Shown one piece after another: positions 47,052 to 56,288 of a stretch of 64,000 bases of DNA (the stretch's first letter is position 1; each line of letters opens with the position of its first letter). The translations under genes and the position numbers were made by a program. The stretch spans positions 1-64,000 of the forward strand of contig JAIVFH010000151.1 of assembly GCA_025765595.1 (NCBI GenBank), written 5' to 3'. Under the pieces are notes generated by a model, which was not told the DNA's origin, ran no database searches, and saw nothing but the letters and a program-made list of their open reading frames with translations. Origin of the DNA: Obelidium mucronatum (Eukaryota; Chytridiomycota; Chytridiomycetes; Chytridiales; Chytriomycetaceae).

Positions 47052-47563
47052 ATGGGTCTGCGATTCAAGAAAGATGGGCCTCTGACGAATCAGGAAGCAA
47101 TGATGCTCGCTTCAAAGACGCTGTTGCGCCAATTATTGAGCAGCTGGCCATCCTGCTTGCACCCCTCCACAACTTTCTCTGTCAAAATATCTATGGGGAT
47201 TTCAACGGATACTCTGTGGTCATTATCGTATCCCAGATCATTTACTTCCTGTACCACAAGAACGCATCGAAAAAGAAGGTTACCGCTAGCCACATCCTCG
47301 TCAGAGATGAATCCAAAATCAAGGAGATACAAGATTCTCTTGAAAAAGAGCCTCATCGGTTCGCAGATCTTGCAAAAAGACATTCCGTTTGCGATTCAGC
47401 TTCCAAGGGCGGTGCACTTGGCTCTTTTTCCAGGGGAAAGATGGTGAAGGAGTTTGACGCCTATTGCTTTGATTCTGCGACAAAGGAAAATGTGTTGTCA
47501 CCCGTTATCAAGACGGAATTTGGGTACCATTTGATACTTGTAACAAAAAAGGCAATTGCATAA
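47052..47563 (+). CDS. Membrane-anchored parvulin-type PPIase, array copy 4 (start-frame break)
   Basis: The conserved body lies in one frame from about 47055: KDAVAPIIEQLAILLAPLH, anchor FNGYSVVIIVSQIIYFLY, VTASHILVRDESKIKEIQ, KRHSVCDSASKGGALGSF, FDSATKENVLSPVIKT, FGYHLILVTKKA. The ATG at 47052 is one base out of that frame; a single extra G in the GGG after ATG would join them. So this is either an assembly error at a homopolymer or a copy with a lost start. The most divergent of copies 2-4. Confidence 0.7.
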
Positions 47564-47712
47564 CGTGATTTTATTCCGCAATAAATTCCATTCTGTTAAA
47601 GAATTTCAAACAGCTGATCAACACCGAATAAACGCAGACTTATCGTTCGCTTTTTTCAAGAAATTTTCATGCGAATAGCATTATTCAATTGCGTGGTGAA
47701 TAGTTCTATAGA
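47564..47712. other. Intergenic spacer between parvulin array and the split seven-helix gene
   Basis: About 150 bp, AT-rich; convergent 3' flanks only. No feature seen. Confidence 0.5.
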
Positions 47713-47913
47713 CTACGAAGACAACTGGCTTTTACGGATTGCCAAAGCAGCTGTTTCAGTCGCATTGCTGTCCATCACATGGCTGGCAATAGGAACCGAC
47801 GTTTTGGTAACCATATTCAATCTTCTTGCACGCAGCCAATAATACTCCAAATTTACGCATTTAACATCTTCAATAATGATTTTTTCAGTGTTGTTGTAAG
47901 CAAAACAGTACGT
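47713..47913 (-). pseudogene. 3' coding end of the retrotransposon-split seven-helix gene
   Basis: Minus-strand frame reading TYCFAYNNTEKIIIEDVKC and ending RKSQLSS before a stop at 47713. It continues the frame of the 5' part (56720-57539) exactly when the LTR element and one ACGT copy are removed: 820 + 197 nt = 339 codons including the stop. It matches the family pattern Y-x-x-(A/V)-x-x-x-N after helix 7 and forms the cytosolic tail. Confidence 0.85.
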
Positions 47914-48990
47914 TGTTACTCGCACTCGAGTTTCGCGTCAAATATTTCTTCGCTGATTTTCGAGATTTCCGCGGAACGGCCGACGCTGCTTCAAAACCAA
48001 CACCAAGAACTCTCCTAGAGCGATCGCCCAGTTCTTTGTGGCTGATCGTCTCGGACTTTTTAATTATCATTGTTTTTTTATTTATTGTTTTGCTTTTCCT
48101 ATATAAACTTGATGTTCTTCCCCCACTTTTTATTCTTTATTCGGATTTTTGTGGTTTTAATCTCTTGCATTCTTCTTTTACGCTCTTGAAGGTTTTTATT
48201 CTTTCTTTATCTCCTTTTTTTACTGATGGAGGGATTTTCTTTGTGATCAAGGTTTTTATTCCGCTATTTCGCTATTGCCTATTACTTTGGACGCGTTGGA
48301 ACTGATTGAACGCGTATAAAAGGTTTGGAGGAAGGAGTGTTGTTGGATATGTTAACAATGGTTGGGGAACTCTAGGTATATTGCATTGGAGCGATTGATT
48401 GGGATTTACCACATAAGTTAACGTATCTGAATTATTGCGAAGGTACAAACAAATAAATATTCGGATTTTTGTGGTTTTAATCTCTTGCATTCTTCTTTTA
48501 CGCTCTTGAAGGTTTTTATTCCGCTATTTCGCTATTGCCTATTACTTTGGACGCGTTGGAACTGATTGAACGCGTATAAAAGGTATATTGCATTGGAGCG
48601 ATTGATTGGGATTTACCACATAAGTTAACGTATCTGAATTATTGCGAAGGTTTTTATTCCGCTATTTCGCTATTGCCTATTACTTTGGACGCGTTGGAAC
48701 TGATTGAACGCGTATAAAAGGTTTTTATTCCGCTATTTCGCTATTGCCTATTACTTTGGACGCGTTGGAACTGATTGAACGCGTATAAAAGGTTTTTATT
48801 CCGCTATTTCGCTATTGCCTATTACTTTGGACGCGTTGGAACTGATTGAACGCGTATAAAAGGTTAACTGGTATTATTCTACTGTGCCACATTGACGCCA
48901 ACAATTTCAAGTCTTCGAACTTAATTGCTGGATACTATCACACGAACCAAAAACTATATAAACAAACAAGAATTTATTGTACTTGTAACA
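47914..48990 (+). repeat. 5' LTR (1077 bp, expanded)
   Basis: Twice as long as the 3' LTR. The first about 340 bp and last about 130 bp match the 3' LTR; between them lie five copies of a 71-bp unit (48251-48321, 48511-48581, 48649-48719, 48720-48790, 48791-48861), each ending CGCGTATAAAA, plus unrelated sequence (for example around 48322-48440, a segment of it repeated at 48582-48648) absent from the 3' LTR. Confidence 0.93.
48251..48861 (+). promoter_or_regulatory. Five-copy TATA-bearing 71-bp repeats in the 5' LTR
   Basis: Each unit runs GGTTTTTATTCCGCTATTTC... to GAACGCGTATAAAA; copies 3-5 are strictly head-to-tail. A TATAAAA sits at each unit's end, so the 5' LTR offers five potential core promoters against one in the 3' LTR (56520-56590). 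Confidence 0.75.
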
Positions 48991-48991
48991 G

Positions 48992-49005
48992 TGGCGAGCG
49001 TACCA
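48992..49005 (+). promoter_or_regulatory. Candidate tRNA primer-binding site
   Basis: TGGCGAGCGTACCA starts one base after the 5' LTR end, with the obligatory TGG complementary to a tRNA 3' CCA. The primer tRNA was not identified; it could also be a half-tRNA-type site. Confidence 0.4.
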
Positions 49006-49035
49006 TTTTAAAATCTATTGTGGTAGTCAGTCAAT

Positions 49036-52017
49036 ATGGGCAAAAGGAAGGATTATTTCAAAACACATCAATTTCGAGGACCGAAAGTCACGGAATTTAT
49101 TTACTACATTCTTCAACAAATTGGGAAAAAGGGTCTGGATAGTGATTCAAAACAGATCAATTATTTATTGGCTATGGTCTCTCAAGCAGTCAATAAAGAA
49201 TACGCGGTTTGGGCGGCTGGACAAACTAAAACCATCAACTTCAAAGAATTGACAAATTGGTTTGCAACCAATTATAAAGATCAAGATATCATCTATAGTC
49301 TTGCGGATTTGGACAAAATGGCAAGAAAGCAACGGTCGCGTGGAATTTTTGTTAGCGATGCGGAATATTTAGGAGAATATAATTCGGTCTTAACTGCAAT
49401 GGACGACAACGCGAAGCCAGGAGATGCGGTTGCGGTAAAAACTTTCCTTCGAGGATTACCGGAACGCAAAGTTCGAGCTATTCTGGATAAAATTATTGGA
49501 GCGGATAATGTTCAGAATAATGATTGGAAAAATTTCTGCAAAGTGGTTACTACCTTGGACAAACTGGAAAGATCAACGAAAGCAGTGTCTAAAGGATCCC
49601 GTCGCAAGAAGCGGTCCGATAGTTCTAGTGATGAAAGTTCCAGTGATGCCGAGGAGGATTCTAGTTCGGAGTCTTCGGATAGCGAATCTTCAAGCTCCAG
49701 CAGTTCTGAAAGTGAAAAAGTCAGCAAAAAGAAAAGAAAATCAAAGAAAGTTAAGAAACCTGATCCGCCTAAAGAGGTTGTGGGCAATACCTCTGTGGAT
49801 GAATTGGCGAAACAATTGGCGGAAATGCAGTTAAACCACGCGAAGGCACAAGAAGCCATCTTCGCGGCTATTTCAAAAATTAGTACTCAACCAGCGTCAG
49901 CAGCAGCAGGAACAACTGGTGGGCAGCGGCCGGATTTTCTTTGCGCGTATTGCGGTACCAGCGAAAAGACACATGCCGTGTCGCGCGATCCATCTAAATG
50001 TGAACAATTTATTCAAGATGTGAAGAATGGTTGGCCGGTTACTTACGTGGAGACAAAGTTTGGGAAACATGAATTCCAGTTCCAGGGAGAGAAAGTCCCA
50101 CTCAGCAATCTAAGAAATGGTGGAGTTAGGGCTTTAATTGAAAAAGAGAAGAGTAAAACAGCGGTAGCGTCTTCAAAAACTTTCAAAGCTGTACCCATTT
50201 GGAATGACGTGGACTATGAGTCTGAAGATTCGGACTTTGACGAAAACTATTACTCCGTTCTTGCGTGTTCTCAAAATTGCACTTTGAAAAATGAACCTTG
50301 GATTCCTTCTCTTGTTCCTAAGTCTGATGTCAAGAATGAAAAATGGTCAGAATTAAAAGGGACAGCACATGCGATTAATGTCTCAGTACTTACAGCAAAT
50401 ATAATCTATGAGCCGATGTCGATTCCTGATTTTCATGGTGGTGCTATGTTGTTGGATGACCCAAAAGGACAGACTTTCCTTGCGGTAGATGTCTTCAAAG
50501 TCATGTGTGGCGTCGATGTCACTGAAGAAGAATTAAATGAAACACACAATTCAATGGTTAGTCGCAATGTTGGAAATGGCGGTCCTTACACTGTTGATCA
50601 AGTGGCCGCTGAGTTGTTGGAAATCCGCAGTCATGTCAAGCGTCGAGCCGATGAAGAAGCCGAAGGCGACGCTGATCGTCGAAAGACTCGTTCGATGGGT
50701 CGTGAGGAAGCTCTGAAGCCGTTGGCTAAGTTCCAGGATGTTCCTAACCCGACGTCAATTCCTGCGGTGCCTGCGGTTCCACCTCCGAATTTAAAGCCGA
50801 TTTTTTCTAAGAAACCTATGGAAGATAAGTCTGAGACTCCGCAAAAGAAAACTGTCGAATTTCAAGCGCAATCACCTCCAGCTCAGAAGCGTCCTTATAA
50901 GTTGGTTCGAAAGGGTCCAGTTGGCGACGGCAATCCTGAAGAAGTCGCGAAGAAACTAGTAGCTCAAACCCAACTAAACATTTCGTTGGAAGAGCTTTTA
51001 ATTGTTAGTGAGCCTGTCAGGAAAGTTCTGAACACTTACACGGGTCTGACGCGCGAGTACTCTGACGCTAAGAATTCCAATCCTGGCACTCCAATGCAGT
51101 TGCATTCTGTGGTTTCGCAATACGACTCGGGGACTACAGACTCTTCTGCTCAATATTTCGTAAATTCGGCGCTGTCGGAGGATAATTCAGTTTCAAGTCC
51201 GCCGCCGATGTTGGATCTAAAGCTGAATGAGGAAATTTCAAGACACCTCACATCACAGTACCTGACGAATCCTAGAAATCCTAGCGAAGTTCCAACTTCA
51301 ATGCTCAACATCTTCATTCGTAATTTTGAATCAATCGCACAGACTGGCGAGTATGCGTCATTCATCAAAGATAAGGACGTCGCTCTGTCGAAGATGTCGT
51401 CTAGCCGATTCTATGATGCGAAAGATCCCTATTTGTCTTGTCATTTCTCGTCTGTTGATGTGCCTAAGTCGGATTTAGCCCGTCTAGCCGATCCTAATAC
51501 TCAGCTAGCCCTGTATCCAGCTCCGGCTATACGCAATGTCCTCTTTCAAGATCTTGTCTTGTTGCCAAATTGTCCACTTGATGAGGGCGCCGAGTCGGTT
51601 TTTGCTCAAATGGAGTTAGCGTCTAAATGTCATTCTGTAAATGAGTTAGTAACAGACGTCAAATTATTCATGGTTTCCGCAAATAGCGCTCGAACGGAGA
51701 TCTTTGGATTAATTCGAAACGCGTCAATAGTCGCTGGTGGAATTCAAACGTTTAATCAAGTCTGGATTTTACCTAAGCTGCCACCAAATGTGAAACCTTC
51801 ATTCCAATTACTTCTTGGTATGCCTTGGAAAAAGACTACGCGATGTGTCACTGGCTGGGATGATTATGGTAATGTTTGGGCTAAATTACACTCACCCGAT
51901 GGCAAGAAAACAGTTCAAATGCAAGTCACCAATATTAATGATCCTCGCGTTGTCATTGACTATGAATCGCCGTCGCAACGAAAGCTTGATCGTTCCGAGA
52001 CTGCGGGTTTTCAGTGA
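49036..52017 (+). CDS. Retrotransposon ORF1: gag with zinc-finger-like motif and protease-like C-terminus
   Basis: 993 residues. Starts MGKRKDYFKTHQFRGPKVTE. Residues about 185-240 are a Ser/Asp/Glu-rich then Lys-rich stretch (SSSESSDSESSSSSSSESEK, KKKRKSKKVKK). A zinc-knuckle-like FLCAYCGTSEKTHAVSRDP..C follows near 300. Around 640-660 LNISLEELLIVSEPVRKVLN matches a segment preceding the protease in fungal gypsy elements. The end contains FQLLLGMPWKKTTRC, like the retropepsin LLGxPW strand; the catalytic Asp could be in QYDSGTT (near 690) but this is unsure. The ORF ends in TGA 52015-52017 directly after a slippery heptamer. Confidence 0.85.
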   Translation: MGKRKDYFKTHQFRGPKVTEFIYYILQQIGKKGLDSDSKQINYLLAMVSQAVNKEYAVWAAGQTKTINFKELTNWFATNYKDQDIIYSLADLDKMARKQRSRGIFVSDAEYLGEYNSVLTAMDDNAKPGDAVAVKTFLRGLPERKVRAILDKIIGADNVQNNDWKNFCKVVTTLDKLERSTKAVSKGSRRKKRSDSSSDESSSDAEEDSSSESSDSESSSSSSSESEKVSKKKRKSKKVKKPDPPKEVVGNTSVDELAKQLAEMQLNHAKAQEAIFAAISKISTQPASAAAGTTGGQRPDFLCAYCGTSEKTHAVSRDPSKCEQFIQDVKNGWPVTYVETKFGKHEFQFQGEKVPLSNLRNGGVRALIEKEKSKTAVASSKTFKAVPIWNDVDYESEDSDFDENYYSVLACSQNCTLKNEPWIPSLVPKSDVKNEKWSELKGTAHAINVSVLTANIIYEPMSIPDFHGGAMLLDDPKGQTFLAVDVFKVMCGVDVTEEELNETHNSMVSRNVGNGGPYTVDQVAAELLEIRSHVKRRADEEAEGDADRRKTRSMGREEALKPLAKFQDVPNPTSIPAVPAVPPPNLKPIFSKKPMEDKSETPQKKTVEFQAQSPPAQKRPYKLVRKGPVGDGNPEEVAKKLVAQTQLNISLEELLIVSEPVRKVLNTYTGLTREYSDAKNSNPGTPMQLHSVVSQYDSGTTDSSAQYFVNSALSEDNSVSSPPPMLDLKLNEEISRHLTSQYLTNPRNPSEVPTSMLNIFIRNFESIAQTGEYASFIKDKDVALSKMSSSRFYDAKDPYLSCHFSSVDVPKSDLARLADPNTQLALYPAPAIRNVLFQDLVLLPNCPLDEGAESVFAQMELASKCHSVNELVTDVKLFMVSANSARTEIFGLIRNASIVAGGIQTFNQVWILPKLPPNVKPSFQLLLGMPWKKTTRCVTGWDDYGNVWAKLHSPDGKKTVQMQVTNINDPRVVIDYESPSQRKLDRSETAGFQ
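52005..52011 (+). promoter_or_regulatory. -1 ribosomal frameshift heptamer G GGT TTT
   Basis: GGGTTTT sits exactly in the gag reading frame as G|GGT|TTT (X XXY YYZ), followed by CAG TGA. Slipping back one base continues as TTT TCA GTG AAG into ORF2, which lies in the -1 frame. It would make a Gag-Pol fusion. No downstream structure was assessed. Confidence 0.7.
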
Positions 52018-52025
52018 AGGCTGGA

Positions 52026-55000
52026 ATGCTACCGGCCGTTAAATATGAAATGCTAGAAAATATTACTACCTGTCAGTCTGGATTGGTGCAAGGACAGAGT
52101 TCAAGAATTTCAATTATTTCTTGGAACGTCAATTCAGTTAGAAATGCTGTCAAAATCATGAGTCAGGAGAATAAAGAGGAATTGCTGTCTTACGATGTCG
52201 TGTTGATTCAAGAATCTAAAGTCTCTCAAGATATCTTGTCTAAGTTTTCGACACTTGATTTAAGCAGATTCCATGTCTTCCACTCTGAATTTCCTCATGA
52301 GGAACTTGGTTTTGGAAAATGTCGAAATGGTGTCTTGACGCTGCTGAAAAAGGACAAGTTTGTTTTTCCAACGCGTGTTGTCTGTTGCCCTCCTTCTATG
52401 ACTGTCGCTGAATCCGAGGGGCGATATTTAGAAGTCTGTCTTGGTTCCGTTGTTATTCTGAACGCGTATTGTCCAAACGCGAGTCGCGGAAATATTCATC
52501 GATTACCATACAAGGAGAAATTCAATAACGCTCTTTTATTCAGAATTCGTCAATTAAAAAGTATGGGATTCTCAGTAATTTTGGGAGCCGATGTCAATGT
52601 TGCCCAAGAGCTTTCTGATATACATCCACGTGTTGTTCCCTGGATTACCTCTGGATTCCAGGATTCTGAACGTAATTGGCTTCGTGAATTGACTGGGGAA
52701 TTACAGGATAGTTTTCGCGTCCTGCATCCCAATGATTCGGCATTCACAACTTGGTACTATTATTCGCGGAAGGATAATCTGGGAATGCGTTTTGACGTCG
52801 TGCTGGTTTCAAAGGACATTTCTGTTAGGTCGTGTGTTCATGGCCATCATATGTTGGGATCTGACCACGTACCTGTTATCTGTGTCATCGATTTGCCTAT
52901 TACCGCTATCTCCAACAAGGCAAAGAAAGTTGCTGATAAGATTCGTCCAATTGCTGCCGAAATTCCTGGTGGAAGTCCGTCTTTTATTCTTCCGTCGGTT
53001 CCAGTTGACTTGATTCCTACACCGCGTTTAACAGAAGAACGGCTGGATAAAATGTTTGCTAAGTCAAGAAAAGAAAATCCTGGTTACCTTCGCGACGCTG
53101 AATATGAATTCCTCAAGGAGTCTGTTCGCAAGTATCCTACAGCGTTCTCTTTTAGACTTGCTGAACTAGGTCGCGTGAAGCCTGAGTATAGTCCTCCTGC
53201 GGTTATCCATACTATTCCTCACAAGCCTTGGAATCATAAAGTCCGTCCAGTTCCTCCTGCCATTTTCGATGCCGTTACTGCCTTTTATAAGGAGCGGATT
53301 GATGCGGGTCTTCATGAGTTGTGCAGTTCTCCATATGCTAATCGATGGTGGGCACTGGTTAAGAAAGACGGTAAATTTAGACCTATAATGGATGGACAAG
53401 ATATGAATTCGGTTACCATTCGCGATGCTGGCGGTCTCCCCTTGATTGAAGACATGACCGAGCGCATTGCTGGAAAGAAGTTGGTCTCGGCGTTTGATAT
53501 GATGTCCGCGTTTGACCAGATTCCTCTTGCTGTTCAAAGTCGAGATATGACGGCAATTAATACTCCGATTGGTCAAATAAGAAATACGGGCTTACCTCAA
53601 GGTGGTTGCAATTCGATGGCAATTACTCAAAGAGTCACTACGTCAGTCTTTGTAACTCCTGGAACTGGTAATACTTCCGCGTATGCTGATGATCTTTCTG
53701 CTGCGTCCGGAAGCGGTCCTGTTCGCGATGATGAACCTGAATTCGACGGTATTAGAGACTTTGTTCGAGAGCATGCGGTTGTCATTGAGTGGATGTGTCA
53801 ACAAGCTATCAATTCGGGTCTTACCTTCAGCGGTGCGAAAGTCGATTTAGCGTTGATGAAGACGCTTGTAACTGGCGTTATTTGTGGTCCTGAAGGCCGC
53901 GAGATTAATCCTGTGAAATTGGATGCTATGGTGCGGTTTCCAAGTCCTAACTCACTTGAAAAGCTACGATCCTTCCTGTATCTTTGTTCGTTCTTTCGGC
54001 AGTGGATTCATCGGTTTTCGTTACTCTCGGCTCCGCTGTTTCGTCTCACTCGCAAAGGGATTGGTTGGAGCTGGAGTGATAGCGAATTTGTCGCTTTTGA
54101 AAATTTGAAAAATGCAATGTTGCATGCACCTGTCCGATGCACTCTGGATTATGCCGCTTTTGTAAGTCGTCCACCATATCTTTACTTTGACGCTGCAAAA
54201 GAAGCGGAAGCGCAAGCGTTGGGGCAGAAAGACGATCAAGGTCGTTTAAGGGTATCGCATTTCTTCAGCGGTTTATTTTCCTCGGGTGAACTTGAATGGC
54301 ATATTGTCAAAAAGGAGCTGCGTTCGTTGTCTCTGGGTCTTAAGCGAGCTGAAAGTCATATTCGATTGGCGCCGTGTGTCAAGGTTGTCGGCGATGCACT
54401 CTACTTGAAAGGCATGATCAACGATCCATCAAACTCGGATATGGCTATGCGCCGCTGGATCTCCTATATTCTGACATTTCCGATTGAGTTCGAGGTGGTG
54501 GCTTCAAAGGATAATATAGTCGACGCTTTCACTCGAATGTATGACGAAAAGGACAAGTCTGATGATCTATACGACGGCAATGAACTTGACGATTCTATTG
54601 ATCGAATGTTGAATTCTGTGTCTGTCTGCCGTTTCGCTGGATCACGCGCATATGCGCTTCAAGAGGATTATTCTGCGGACGAAGAATTGAGTCAAGTCGC
54701 ATATTATCTGGATACTCTTGGATTTTCGGAAAGCCTAACGGAGAAAAAGAAGTCTTTTATTCGGCGGAAGGCAACTGGATTCTATTTGCGCGATGGAATC
54801 TTATTTAAACGCTCAAAAGATAATATTCCTAAACGGGTTGTGGTCAAGCGGGATATTCAGTTCCAATTAATCAAAGAAGCACACGCGGGTGTTGGCGGCG
54901 GTCATGCGGCGTTTGAAGCTACTTATCTGACTCTGCGTCTACGGTATTACTGGAGAGCTTTGCGAACTGATGTCAAGGAATTTTGTGAGCGGTGCGATGA

Positions 55001-56288
55001 CTGTCAGCGGATGGCCTTTCAACGTCAGAAGGAAGCGGTGCGGCCATCAAAAACTCCTACAACATTATTCTTGGTTTGGTATGGCGATTGGTGCGAATTT
55101 CCGGAAACTGGGAACGGCTTTCGGCAATTATGGCACTTGACTGAAGGGATCTCTGGACTCAATGAAGCAAAAGCCTTCAAGCGTCAAACTTGGGAAGCTG
55201 CTATGAAATGGACTATTCAGGATGTGTTACATCGTTACGGGTATGCAGCACTATTTTGTTTCGATGCGAGCTCTATGTCTTCAAAGGATGCAAGGGCGAT
55301 TTATGACCTATACAAGATTGAAATCCGTCTCATTGCTCCTCACAATCATAAGGGTCTTGGTCCTGGCGAACGGCGACATACTCCATTAGTGGGCGCGATC
55401 GCAAGGTCTTGTCGAAGCGATCCAAAGAAGTGGGCGGAACGCGTCTCTAATGCCTGTCTTGCTACAAATATTCACACAAACTATCGCGGATATTCAGCAT
55501 ATGAGATTGTTTATTATCAGCAGCCGTTTATGCATCTGGATATTGTTCAAGAATCGTTCTCTATCATCAATTTTCGCGAAGGAATGTCTTTGGTTGACTT
55601 GTTGGCTGGCAGAATGCGCGTCTTGGAGCGTCGTGTTTCGGATCTTGAACATGTGAAACGTCAAATTGAGGAGAATCGAAAGAAAGGCGCGGATTACTAC
55701 AACGAAAAACACAAGAAACAACTGCGGTCTGAGCGCTTGAATATTGGCGATGCGGTTCTTATCTTCGACTCAAACTTGCACGATCATTTTCATCGCAAAT
55801 TGAAAGATGTCTGGTACGGTCCATTTATTATTCACGACGTTCGTGATGGAACCTATGTCTTGAAGGAACTAGACGGAAGAAAACGCAAGCGTCCTGTTTC
55901 TGGTGATCATCTCAAGCTCTGGTATCCTCCAATGGCTTTTAGTTCTACGACGCTGTTTTGGGATGAAGTTGAAGTTTCTAATTCTGATGTCCACCCGTTG
56001 ATTTCTGCTATTCTCTCCAGTACTATCATTGATCCATTTGAAGACCTTGATGAATTGTCTGAGCTTGTTTCGCTTGAAGAAGTATCTGATGCCATCTCTG
56101 TTGGGAATTCTTTCCATGTGGGTCAAGTTTCTGTTTTCTCTGCGTCAAGGGACGACGCATTGCTACCGCTGGGTTCAAAGGACTGTTACTCGCACTCGAG
56201 TTTCGCGTCAAATATTTCTTCGCTGATTTTCGAGATTTCCGCGGAACGGCCGACGCTGCTTCAAAACCAACACCAAGAACTCTCCTAG
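52026..56288 (+). CDS. Retrotransposon ORF2: EEP/APE-type endonuclease + RT + RNase H-like + integrase
   Basis: 1420 residues from the first ATG; reading also possible from upstream by -1 frameshift. Residues about 28-295 form an exonuclease III/APE-type domain with all motifs: SWNVNSVRN, VVLIQESKV, ILNAYCPNA, VILGADVNVA, MRFDVVLVS, LGSDHVPV (catalytic N, E, Y, D/N, D, H). The RT follows with FDMMSAFDQIPL, GLPQGGCNS and YADD (53682-53693), then YLYFDAAKE..ALG and WHIVKKELRSL (RNase H-like, degenerate). Integrase: zinc finger HAGVGGGHAAF..CERCDDCQRM; core Asp in WYGDW, Asp in CFDASS and Glu in GERRH; then a GPF-type module (KLKDVWYGPFIIHDV). The last 34 codons lie in the 3' LTR. Confidence 0.92.
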   Translation: MLPAVKYEMLENITTCQSGLVQGQSSRISIISWNVNSVRNAVKIMSQENKEELLSYDVVLIQESKVSQDILSKFSTLDLSRFHVFHSEFPHEELGFGKCRNGVLTLLKKDKFVFPTRVVCCPPSMTVAESEGRYLEVCLGSVVILNAYCPNASRGNIHRLPYKEKFNNALLFRIRQLKSMGFSVILGADVNVAQELSDIHPRVVPWITSGFQDSERNWLRELTGELQDSFRVLHPNDSAFTTWYYYSRKDNLGMRFDVVLVSKDISVRSCVHGHHMLGSDHVPVICVIDLPITAISNKAKKVADKIRPIAAEIPGGSPSFILPSVPVDLIPTPRLTEERLDKMFAKSRKENPGYLRDAEYEFLKESVRKYPTAFSFRLAELGRVKPEYSPPAVIHTIPHKPWNHKVRPVPPAIFDAVTAFYKERIDAGLHELCSSPYANRWWALVKKDGKFRPIMDGQDMNSVTIRDAGGLPLIEDMTERIAGKKLVSAFDMMSAFDQIPLAVQSRDMTAINTPIGQIRNTGLPQGGCNSMAITQRVTTSVFVTPGTGNTSAYADDLSAASGSGPVRDDEPEFDGIRDFVREHAVVIEWMCQQAINSGLTFSGAKVDLALMKTLVTGVICGPEGREINPVKLDAMVRFPSPNSLEKLRSFLYLCSFFRQWIHRFSLLSAPLFRLTRKGIGWSWSDSEFVAFENLKNAMLHAPVRCTLDYAAFVSRPPYLYFDAAKEAEAQALGQKDDQGRLRVSHFFSGLFSSGELEWHIVKKELRSLSLGLKRAESHIRLAPCVKVVGDALYLKGMINDPSNSDMAMRRWISYILTFPIEFEVVASKDNIVDAFTRMYDEKDKSDDLYDGNELDDSIDRMLNSVSVCRFAGSRAYALQEDYSADEELSQVAYYLDTLGFSESLTEKKKSFIRRKATGFYLRDGILFKRSKDNIPKRVVVKRDIQFQLIKEAHAGVGGGHAAFEATYLTLRLRYYWRALRTDVKEFCERCDDCQRMAFQRQKEAVRPSKTPTTLFLVWYGDWCEFPETGNGFRQLWHLTEGISGLNEAKAFKRQTWEAAMKWTIQDVLHRYGYAALFCFDASSMSSKDARAIYDLYKIEIRLIAPHNHKGLGPGERRHTPLVGAIARSCRSDPKKWAERVSNACLATNIHTNYRGYSAYEIVYYQQPFMHLDIVQESFSIINFREGMSLVDLLAGRMRVLERRVSDLEHVKRQIEENRKKGADYYNEKHKKQLRSERLNIGDAVLIFDSNLHDHFHRKLKDVWYGPFIIHDVRDGTYVLKELDGRKRKRPVSGDHLKLWYPPMAFSSTTLFWDEVEVSNSDVHPLISAILSSTIIDPFEDLDELSELVSLEEVSDAISVGNSFHVGQVSVFSASRDDALLPLGSKDCYSHSSFASNISSLIFEISAERPTLLQNQHQELS

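Noticed and set aside
47055..47092. A 38-nt intron fixing the start of parvulin copy 4
   Set aside because: It would join ATG to the body in frame, but is too short and places the branch site too close to the acceptor; a missing G after ATG explains it better.
48251..48861. CRISPR-like repeat array
   Set aside because: Repeats are 71-bp tandem units within an LTR, mostly without spacers, in a eukaryotic genome.
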